Assembly: GCA_009925965.1 (NCBI GenBank) | Contig: RFPW01000104.1 | Coordinates: 1 to 7,560, forward strand | Reading direction: 5' to 3' | Length of the DNA: 7,560 nt | DNA from: Betaproteobacteria bacterium | GTDB lineage: Bacteria > Pseudomonadota > Gammaproteobacteria > Burkholderiales > Burkholderiaceae_E | Shown here: positions 1-5,915 of the stretch, piece after piece | Layout: every line of letters begins with the position of its first letter | Position numbering within the stretch: position 1 is the first letter of the stretch | Translations under genes and position numbers: made by a program | Notes under the pieces: model-generated | What the model was told of the DNA's origin: nothing | The model's input: only the letters and a program-made list of their open reading frames with translations | Databases searched by the model: none

Positions 1-1045
1 GGTAGCCCTGTTCATGGAGCGAATTAACCGGTACGTCGTATTTCGCCAAAAAGGCGTCAAGCGTGCCATCCGACCAATCATGCAGCGGCGCACACTTCGG
101 GATGCCGGTGAACGCGTCGTGGGCGATAGGCTCGGTGTCGCCACGCATTTCGCCATGGGCGCGACGCAGCCCGGCAATCCAGACCGACTGTCCTTGCAGG
201 GCCCGACGCAGCGGCTCTAACTTACGAATCTCACAACAATGCTTGCGCTGAGAAACGCTTTCCCGGAATCCGTTGATACCGTTGATCGCAACCCACTGTT
301 CGACTGCTGCCGCCTCGGGAAAAAGCACTCGAATTCGTAGCCGATATCGCGCTTCAGTCTGCGCAATCAGATCGAGCGTCTGCGGCGGCAAGCGCCCGGT
401 ATCGAGCGTAAAAATGGAAATCGGCAGCTTTTCACGGGCAATTAGAGCGGTCATCGCCTGGTCTTCTTTGCCCATACTCGACGCGAGCGCAGCGGGGCCA
501 TAGGCGATGGCTTTACGCAGCCACCCAATCGCACTCGCCTCAAAGTCAGCCAGATCAGACGCGGCCTCAGGCATGGCATCAGACGTGGGAGTAGACCGCT
601 CGACCCGTCGCCAAAGGGGCTGGGTTTCGTCCCACGACGCCTGATAGCGCACCGGATCAGCGGTCAGTGCAGTCACTGCAGCCGCAACGTTCTGGTCCTC
701 TCGCAAAGCGAAATGATCAAAACCTACGCGCGCCATCGCAAAAATCTGATCCTGTAGGACATCACCGACCGCCCAAAGGGGACCGCTCCAACCAAAACGA
801 ACCCGCAGGCGCTGCGCGATCGTCAGGCCGCGACCATCGGTAAATTTCGGGAACCGGGCGGCCAGTGCAGCGAAGTGATGCAGATCTGTGGCAACCGTCT
901 CCGGATTTTCGTTGGGCTGAAACTCAAGGCCCAGGCGCTGACCCGAGAGGGTGGCACCCTGCTCTTGCCACTGTGCCAGGGTCAGCCAGGTCAGACCGGG
1001 ATCAACCTCCAGAACCTGACCACGGCCGTCAATGAGTTTCTGCAT
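1..1045 (-). CDS. cysH: DUF934-CysH fusion: (P)APS reductase with N-terminal DUF934 domain, 3' end cut by window edge
   Basis: The minus-strand frame from ATG 1045-1043 stays open for 348 codons to the window edge, so the C-terminus is missing. Residues about 1-145 match the DUF934 (COG3749) family found beside cysI: FPKFTDGRGLTIAQRLR (65-81) and the GDVLQDQIF...GFDHFALRED stretch (94-117). After an Ala/Asp/Glu-rich linker, residues about 170-348 are a CysH-type reductase, which reduces APS or PAPS to sulfite. Visible motifs are the PP-loop-like SSMGKED (189-195), TLDTGRLPPQT (213-223), CCEIRKLEPL (270-279), GLRRAHGEMR (292-301) and PVNSLHEQGY (339-348). The Cys270-Cys271 pair is typical of [4Fe-4S] APS reductases; the expected CxxC partner and ECGIH tail would lie just outside the window. 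The ATG overlaps the end of cysI by 17 bases, indicating translational coupling. In relatives I know, DUF934 and CysH are usually separate genes. Substrate preference (APS or PAPS) is inferred. Confidence 0.88.
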   Translation of the reverse strand, partial: MQKLIDGRGQVLEVDPGLTWLTLAQWQEQGATLSGQRLGLEFQPNENPETVATDLHHFAALAARFPKFTDGRGLTIAQRLRVRFGWSGPLWAVGDVLQDQIFAMARVGFDHFALREDQNVAAAVTALTADPVRYQASWDETQPLWRRVERSTPTSDAMPEAASDLADFEASAIGWLRKAIAYGPAALASSMGKEDQAMTALIAREKLPISIFTLDTGRLPPQTLDLIAQTEARYRLRIRVLFPEAAAVEQWVAINGINGFRESVSQRKHCCEIRKLEPLRRALQGQSVWIAGLRRAHGEMRGDTEPIAHDAFTGIPKCAPLHDWSDGTLDAFLAKYDVPVNSLHEQGY

Positions 1046-2705
1046 AAACCGCCTCGCGAAAAGGAGCCTGCCCGATTCGGGCCAGCGTTTCGTTAAAACG
1101 CTCATCACGAGAAACCCGCTGCGCCAGGTAGGTGCGGACAACTTTCTCAACCGCATCGGGTACCTCTTCGGCTGAGAACGAAGGGCCGATCACCTTGCCA
1201 ATCGCCGCCTCGGGACCCTGCGTCCCGCCGAGCGTCACCTGGTACCACTCCTCGCCATTCTTATCGACGCCAAGAATGCCGATCTGGGCAATATGATGGT
1301 GCCCACAAGAATTGATACACCCCGAGATATTCAGTTCCATCTCGCCGATATCGAATAAGTCATCAAGGTCCTCGAAGCGGGCCCGAATAGCCTCGGCGAC
1401 GGGGATCGAGCGCGCGTTCGCAAGAGCGCAATAGTCGCCACCGGGGCAGGCGATCATGTCCGTCAATAGCCCGATATTGGGTGTCGCCAGTCCGGCAGCC
1501 TTCAGCGCCGCGAAGAGGGTTGGCAAGCTGGAACGGCGCACGTCCGGCAACACCAGATTCTGGTGATGAGTAACGCGGATCTCCCCAAAACCATGTTGTT
1601 CGGCAAGGTCCGCCACCAATCGCATTTCAGCCGACGTGGCATCTCCCGGCGGCTTGCCAGCACGCTTGAGGGAGACCGTCACCGCCGCATAGCCCGGTTG
1701 CCGATGCGCGTGCACATTACGGGTCAACCAACGCTCAAAACCAGGCTGGGCCTGGACCGCCACGCCAATGGCCCGAGCGTCGGCGGCCAGGGTCTGCTCA
1801 TCCGCAGGCAGGTAGGGTGGAGGGGCAAACTGACTGACGACCCGCTGTATCTCGGCTTCCGTCAGTTGACCAGGGCCGCTTGCAAGGCTTGCATACTCGG
1901 CCTCAACCGCACGTGTGAAGGCTTCAGCCCCCATCTCCCGAACCAGGATTTTGATGCGGGCCTTGTAGGGATTATCACGACGGCCATCGGCGTTATAGAC
2001 CCGCAAAATCGATTCAACATAGAGCAATAGTTCTGGCGCAGGTATCCAGGTTCGGATCCGGGTTCCAATCACTGGCGTACGTCCGAGCCCGCCACCTGCC
2101 CAGACCTCGAATCCCACTTCACCGGCGGGACTCAGCACTGCCCGCAAACCGATGTCATGGACCTGAACCGCGGCGCGATCGGCCTCGCTCGCGGTCACCG
2201 CGATCTTGAACTTCCGCGGCAGCGCCGAAAACTCAGGATGGAAGGTGCTCCATTGGCGCAAGATTTCGCACCAGGGCCTTGGATCCAGAATCTCGTCGGG
2301 TGCGACACCGGCGAAATGATCGCTCGTGACGTTGCGCACACAATTGCCGCTGGTTTGGATCGCATGCATCTGGACCTGGGCGAGCGCAGCCAAAATATCG
2401 GGCGTATCTTCGAGCCGGGGGGCGTTGAGCTGAAGATTTTGACGGGTGCTGAAATGGCCCCACCCTTCATCCCATCGCTCGGCGATATCACCGAGCGCCC
2501 GGAGTTGGCGCCCCGAGAGCGTGCCATAGGGAATGGCGATCCGCAGCATGGGGGCATGCCGCTGGATATAGAGGCCATTCTGGAGCCGCAACGGCCGAAA
2601 CTCCTCTTCGGACAGTTCGCCGGCCAGGAAGCGTCGAGTCTGGTCACGATAACGCTCGACGCGGTCGTCCACGATGCGTTGATCGTATTGGTCGTATTGG
2701 TACAT
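1029..2705 (-). CDS. cysI: Sulfite reductase, hemoprotein type (siroheme and [4Fe-4S])
   Basis: This 558-residue protein reduces sulfite to sulfide by six electrons in the cytoplasm, for cysteine synthesis. From the ATG at 2705 it starts MYQYDQYDQRIVDDRV, as one-component CysI proteins of Pseudomonas and relatives do. The frame also extends 22 codons upstream to a TTG at 2771, but that extension lacks family similarity, so I prefer 2705, although no clear Shine-Dalgarno is visible there. Motifs are HFSTRQN (84-90, siroheme contact region), TSGNCVRN (119-126), and the four cluster/siroheme cysteines C420 and C426 (C-x5-C, in CPGGDYC) and C463 and C467 (C-x3-C, in GCINSC). Two ferredoxin-like halves and two siroheme half-domains are implied by length and motif order. 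No CysJ flavoprotein is nearby, so the electron donor is probably ferredoxin or another carrier; DUF934, fused to the next gene, is a candidate helper. It is first in the operon and transcribed divergently from the cysB-like gene. Confidence 0.95.
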   Translation of the reverse strand: MYQYDQYDQRIVDDRVERYRDQTRRFLAGELSEEEFRPLRLQNGLYIQRHAPMLRIAIPYGTLSGRQLRALGDIAERWDEGWGHFSTRQNLQLNAPRLEDTPDILAALAQVQMHAIQTSGNCVRNVTSDHFAGVAPDEILDPRPWCEILRQWSTFHPEFSALPRKFKIAVTASEADRAAVQVHDIGLRAVLSPAGEVGFEVWAGGGLGRTPVIGTRIRTWIPAPELLLYVESILRVYNADGRRDNPYKARIKILVREMGAEAFTRAVEAEYASLASGPGQLTEAEIQRVVSQFAPPPYLPADEQTLAADARAIGVAVQAQPGFERWLTRNVHAHRQPGYAAVTVSLKRAGKPPGDATSAEMRLVADLAEQHGFGEIRVTHHQNLVLPDVRRSSLPTLFAALKAAGLATPNIGLLTDMIACPGGDYCALANARSIPVAEAIRARFEDLDDLFDIGEMELNISGCINSCGHHHIAQIGILGVDKNGEEWYQVTLGGTQGPEAAIGKVIGPSFSAEEVPDAVEKVVRTYLAQRVSRDERFNETLARIGQAPFREAVYAETH

Positions 2706-2842
2706 AGGGATCGCAGGATAGAAGTTCCGCAGCCGGCCAGTCTCCGCTGTTTTGCGTCGCAGGGAAACCAATTCGATCTGCTCTATTCATTACCAAAAAG
2801 CATTTAGAATCGCACTACCGACACTTCAGAGCATGAAACCCG
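2706..2842. promoter_or_regulatory. Divergent cysI / cysB promoter region with AT-rich imperfect dyad
   Basis: This 137-base gap separates the starts of cysI (minus) and cysB (plus), so it must hold both promoters. Its middle, about 2784-2810, is clearly more AT-rich than its flanks. It carries an imperfect dyad with outer arms ATTC (2785-2788) and GAAT (2807-2810), an arrangement compatible with a LysR-type operator. A TAGAAT at 2805-2810 could be a -10 element for the plus-strand gene, but no good -35 is visible. LysR-type regulators commonly bind such divergent gaps. The operator assignment is inference and I do not claim a match to a published CysB consensus. Confidence 0.4.
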
Positions 2843-3760
2843 ATGAATCTCCAGCGCCTGCGATATCTCCGGGAAATCGCCCGTAGAGATCTCAACCTGA
2901 CTGCGGCTGCGGCGGCACTGCACACCTCGCAGCCCGGTGTCAGCCGACAGATCCTGGAACTCGAAGAAGAATTGGGCTGCCAGATCTTCGAGCGTCGTGG
3001 CCGCAGACTCACCGGCCTGACCGAACCCGGTCGCGCGGCGCTGGCGATCGCAGAGCGCGTGCTCGACGATGTCGAAGCCCTTCGGCGGGTAGGTCGTGAA
3101 TGGACCGACAGCGAGGCCGGCACACTCACCATCGCGACAACCCACACCCAGGCCCGATACACCTTACCCGCGGTGGTGGCACAGTTCAGACGAGATCACC
3201 CCCGCGTTGCGGTCACGCTCCGCCAAGGCGACCCTGAACAGGTGGTTCGTTCAGTCCTTGAGGGCAAGGCCGACCTGGCCATCGCGACCGAGGCGGTCAG
3301 CCGGGTTGAACAACTGCGGGCCACTCCTTTTCTGGAGTGGTCGCACGTCGCTGTGATGCCCCCGGAGCACCCAATCGCCGTGGAGTTCACCAACCAACCG
3401 AGCGACACGATCAGCGTCGCCAATCTGGCTCAATTTCCCCTGCTGACCTACGACGCAGCCTTTGCTGGACGCAACACAATCGACCTGGTTTTTGCAGACG
3501 CCGGACTGACGCCTGAGATGGCGATCAGCGCCCTCGACGCCGATGTGATCAAAACCTATGTGCGCCTTGGATTAGGCGTCGGATTGATTGCCTCAGTCGC
3601 TTTCGATCCGATTGCCGACCACCCTCTGATTGCGTTGGATTGCCGTCACCTATTTGGCACCAAAACCAGTTTTGTCGCATTACCGGCCGACCGAACCCCG
3701 CGGCGATTCGTGACCCGCTTCGTTGAATTACTCACTGGAAAGTCGCCCAATCAAGGCTAA
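2843..3760 (+). CDS. cysB: CysB-like LysR-family transcriptional regulator of sulfur assimilation
   Basis: This 305-residue protein is a LysR-type regulator closely resembling enterobacterial CysB, which senses sulfur status (O-/N-acetylserine as inducer, sulfate or thiosulfate as anti-inducer) and activates cys genes. Residues about 1-60 form the winged helix-turn-helix (LNLTAAAAALHTSQPGVSRQ, 17-36). A linker helix and a periplasmic-binding-protein-like effector domain follow. The CysB ligand-pocket signature ATTHTQARYTLP (98-109) is present. Thr100, Thr102, Gln103, Thr149 and Thr202 fall at the numbering reported for the sulfate-binding residues of enterobacterial CysB. DADVIKTYVRLGLGVGLIAS (232-251) is also CysB-specific. 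It is slightly shorter than the 324-residue E. coli protein, at the C-terminus. It is divergent from cysI, the classic position for its regulator. The start fits the family (MNLQRLRYL), but the ribosome binding site is weak. It could be a paralogue such as Cbl, which has the same fold. Confidence 0.92.
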   Translation: MNLQRLRYLREIARRDLNLTAAAAALHTSQPGVSRQILELEEELGCQIFERRGRRLTGLTEPGRAALAIAERVLDDVEALRRVGREWTDSEAGTLTIATTHTQARYTLPAVVAQFRRDHPRVAVTLRQGDPEQVVRSVLEGKADLAIATEAVSRVEQLRATPFLEWSHVAVMPPEHPIAVEFTNQPSDTISVANLAQFPLLTYDAAFAGRNTIDLVFADAGLTPEMAISALDADVIKTYVRLGLGVGLIASVAFDPIADHPLIALDCRHLFGTKTSFVALPADRTPRRFVTRFVELLTGKSPNQG

Positions 3761-3848
3761 AGGTGTAATGTTCCGCTCGAGAAATTCAAAGGTTCTCAGC
3801 GCACTCGCTTCCGTCATTTTTCTTGAACAAAACTCTTGGGAATTCAAA

Positions 3849-4631
3849 ATGCTTAAAGGCAAAACGGCACTTATCACTGGCTCAACGAGCGGAATTGGCC
3901 TCGGAATCGCAGAAGGCCTCGCAAAAGAAGGCGTTAACCTGGTTCTAAATGGATTTGGCGATGCCGCCGAAATCGAAGCACTCCGTGTACGTCTGGAAAA
4001 CACGTACCACGTCAAAGCGATCTACGACGGCGCCGACATGAGCAAAGGCGACCAGATCGAAGCGATGATGAAGCACGCAGCGGAAACCTTTGGTGGTGTT
4101 GACATTCTCGTCAATAACGCCGGCATTCAGCATGTCTGCCCGATTGAGGAATTCCCGGTCGCTAAATGGGATGCAATTATTGCAATCAACCTGAGCTCGG
4201 CATTCCACACCACCCGCCTTGCTGTGCCCTACATGAAAGAGAAGCATTGGGGCCGGATCATCAACGTGGCATCTGCGCACGCGCTGGTGGCTTCGCCATT
4301 CAAATCAGCCTACGTCGCAGCCAAGCACGGCATCCTCGGCCTGACCAAGACTGTTGCACTCGAAGTCGCTACCCATGGCGTGACCGTCAACGCAATTTGC
4401 CCGGGCTACGTCCTGACCCCGTTGGTCGAGAAACAGATCCCCGACACCGCAAAAGCTCGCGGGATGACCGAGGAGCAAGTCAAACGTGATGTGCTGCTGG
4501 CCGCCCAACCGACCAAGCAGTTCGTGACCGTTGAGCAGATCGCCGGCACCACGATTTTCCTGTCATCCGATGCGGCTGCCTCGATCACCGGCACCCACAT
4601 CGCCGTGGAAGGTGGATGGGTTGCGCACTAA
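3849..4631 (+). CDS. bdhA: D-3-hydroxybutyrate dehydrogenase (short-chain dehydrogenase/reductase)
   Basis: This 260-residue NAD-dependent SDR enzyme interconverts D-3-hydroxybutyrate and acetoacetate in the cytoplasm, the step after PHB depolymerisation. It has the cofactor loop TGSTSGIGLGIA (10-21), NNAGIQ (89-94), the catalytic Ser142, Tyr155 and Lys159, and the substrate-site residues Gln94, His144, Lys152 and Gln196. These sit at the same numbers as in Pseudomonas 3-hydroxybutyrate dehydrogenases. Trp257 is also present; position 187 is Tyr where I recall Trp in the Pseudomonas enzymes. The start MLKGKTALITGSTSG matches the family, with a weak GGGA (3838-3841) seven bases upstream. The frame stays open to an earlier ATG at 3768, which would add 27 residues, but the family does not have this extension. 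The gene begins 88 bases after cysB, so it could be read from cysB or from its own promoter; no convincing -35/-10 pair is visible. It ends before a strong terminator. Confidence 0.95.
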   Translation: MLKGKTALITGSTSGIGLGIAEGLAKEGVNLVLNGFGDAAEIEALRVRLENTYHVKAIYDGADMSKGDQIEAMMKHAAETFGGVDILVNNAGIQHVCPIEEFPVAKWDAIIAINLSSAFHTTRLAVPYMKEKHWGRIINVASAHALVASPFKSAYVAAKHGILGLTKTVALEVATHGVTVNAICPGYVLTPLVEKQIPDTAKARGMTEEQVKRDVLLAAQPTKQFVTVEQIAGTTIFLSSDAAASITGTHIAVEGGWVAH

Positions 4632-4658
4632 ACACGCACTAAGCAACACGCACTAAGC
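4631..4658. repeat. Perfect tandem duplication of a 14-bp unit at the bdhA stop codon
   Basis: AACACGCACTAAGC occurs twice, head to tail, at 4631-4644 and 4645-4658. The first copy begins on the last base of the bdhA stop codon. The core GCACTAA also occurs a third time as the end of the gene itself (4625-4631), suggesting that the unit arose by slippage or duplication of the gene terminus. No function is apparent. Confidence 0.85.
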
Positions 4659-4665
4659 ACTTAGT
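4652..4665. repeat. Short palindrome ACTAAG-CA-CTTAGT
   Basis: A six-base inverted repeat with a two-base centre overlaps the second copy of the 14-bp tandem repeat and lies just upstream of the terminator. The two-base loop is too tight for a good RNA hairpin, so any role would more likely be as a DNA site, or it is coincidental. Confidence 0.5.
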
Positions 4666-4673
4666 CAGTCAGT

Positions 4674-4718
4674 AAAAAGCCGCTGCCCCTCAGTTTCCCG
4701 AGCAAAGCAGCGGCTTTT
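4674..4718. terminator. Bidirectional rho-independent terminator between bdhA and the patatin gene
   Basis: The stem GCCGCTGC (4679-4686) pairs perfectly with GCAGCGGC (4707-4714) around a 20-base loop. It is flanked by AAAAA (4674-4678) and TTTT (4715-4718), so the stem extends through A-T pairs and a U-run follows the hairpin on both strands. It lies 43 bases after the bdhA stop and about 20 bases after the patatin stop on the other strand, as expected for a shared terminator of convergent genes. Confidence 0.93.
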
Positions 4719-4736
4719 CTCTTGATCAGCGCCGAT

Positions 4737-5894
4737 TCAGCGACCATCCTCGCGGTGCACGTCATGCACGGTCATGCCAACGGCCTGGTCTGGCAACTTG
4801 AGCCAGTCCGGATGAGACAGCGTCCGGCGTGCATCCTCCAGACCTGCGGCCCAATGCTCGCGCATGGTCCACTTGGAGAATTCATAGTCTTTGGAATCAC
4901 CCTCGTAATCAGCGTGATGGTAAATCAGCTGTAATACGTTGACTTGCGGGGTGTCCTGAAGCTCTTCCAGCATGACTTTGTCTTCAGGCGTCCACTTGGC
5001 GGGGTCGATCCGGCTCAGGGCGTCGCGAAGCTTGATCTGCAAATCATGCGTTTTCTTGTAACGGTTGGTGGCGTTACGGGTCCGGCTCGAAAACATGATG
5101 TCCTTCTGACGTGACATCACTTCCGGCATGGTCTTGGGCATGTCCCCGCGCGCATTGAACAGGTCAACCTGGAAGACCAGCGCCTTATGCAGCTTATGGA
5201 GTTCAAGCAGGTACTGCAGCGGCGTGTTCGAGACGATCCCGCCATCCCAATAAAACTCGGAACCGATCTTCATTGCTGGGAAGGCAGGAGGCAGTGCCCC
5301 GCTGGCCATAATATGCTCAGGGCCGAGGCGCTCTAGCGCGGTATCAAAGTACTTGTAATTTCCGGTTCGAACATTCACGGCACCGACGCTCAGACGATGG
5401 CTGTCGCTGTTAAGAATATCCCAGTTGATGAGGCTGTTGAGATGGTCCTTCAGGTCACTGGTGTCGTAGTGACTGGTCGCACCAGCCTGACCAGGAACCT
5501 GCTGCCAGGGGCTCATCATTCTGGGCTTGTAGAACCCAGGGATCCCGGAGATCATCGACATAAAGGCGCTCGTCATATTATGGAACGTCCGCATGTCGTC
5601 ATTCCCGGCCAAATGACTGGCATAGCCGTGGTCGGTGACCGTTTCCCAGAACTCTTTGAGTTTAGCCACCCGATCTTCGGGCTTATTACCCGCAATAATC
5701 GAGGCGTTAATCGCTCCAATGGAAACACCTGACATCCAGTTTGGCTCGATCCCTGCTTCGCTTAAGCCTTCGAAAACTCCAGCCTGGTAAGACCCCAGTG
5801 CGCCACCACCCTGGAAAACAAGCGCAATAAATTCGTAATTGCGCACCAGGGAAGGGATACTTTCACTCTTGATTCGGACTGAATGTTGACTCAC
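4737..5894 (-). CDS. Patatin-like phospholipase with DUF3734-like C-terminal region
   Basis: This 385-residue protein is a patatin-family serine lipid acyl hydrolase. It has the oxyanion-hole loop QGGGALG (28-34), the nucleophile elbow GVSIG with Ser58, and the second dyad residue Asp217 in DGG (217-219). The C-terminal part, about 290-385 (LIYHHADYEGDSKDYEFSKWTMREHW), matches from memory the DUF3734 region that follows patatin in many proteobacteria. No signal peptide or membrane segment is seen, so it is probably cytoplasmic or peripheral. The start is GTG at 5894-5892, supported by a Shine-Dalgarno seven bases upstream. It lies 21 bases after ahcY on the same strand, so the two are probably co-transcribed, and it converges on bdhA. 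Relatives of this patatin type often neighbour 3-hydroxybutyrate dehydrogenase genes. A role in lipid or PHB-granule turnover is inference; the substrate is unknown. Confidence 0.92.
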   Translation of the reverse strand: MSQHSVRIKSESIPSLVRNYEFIALVFQGGGALGSYQAGVFEGLSEAGIEPNWMSGVSIGAINASIIAGNKPEDRVAKLKEFWETVTDHGYASHLAGNDDMRTFHNMTSAFMSMISGIPGFYKPRMMSPWQQVPGQAGATSHYDTSDLKDHLNSLINWDILNSDSHRLSVGAVNVRTGNYKYFDTALERLGPEHIMASGALPPAFPAMKIGSEFYWDGGIVSNTPLQYLLELHKLHKALVFQVDLFNARGDMPKTMPEVMSRQKDIMFSSRTRNATNRYKKTHDLQIKLRDALSRIDPAKWTPEDKVMLEELQDTPQVNVLQLIYHHADYEGDSKDYEFSKWTMREHWAAGLEDARRTLSHPDWLKLPDQAVGMTVHDVHREDGR

Positions 5895-5901
5895 GTTTTA
5901 A

Positions 5902-5905
5902 CCCT
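5902..5905 (-). promoter_or_regulatory. Shine-Dalgarno AGGG supporting the GTG start of the patatin gene
   Basis: On the minus strand TTAGGGT precedes the GTG at 5894 with a seven-base spacer. It lies inside the short gap after the ahcY stop codon. This is what decides the GTG start over later in-frame candidates such as the GTG at codon 17. Confidence 0.7.
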
Positions 5906-5915
5906 AACTAAAAAA

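Noticed and set aside
1563..2030. Plus-strand open frame of 155 codons inside the cysI region
   Set aside because: It is antisense to the cysI segment coding for the conserved second half, with no domain and no ribosome binding site reason to call it.
2683..2703. Short direct repeat of CAATACGA near the cysI start
   Set aside because: It simply encodes the QYDQYDQ residues, and YDxYD is a conserved N-terminal feature of this CysI type.
2706..2771. 22-codon N-terminal extension of cysI from a TTG start
   Set aside because: The family begins at the MYQYD-type N-terminus. The extension would occupy promoter space and uses a rare start.
2157..2807. Plus-strand open frame of 216 codons opposite cysI
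   Set aside because: It lies antisense to a well-supported cysI and has no recognisable domain. Long antisense frames are expected opposite GC-rich coding DNA.
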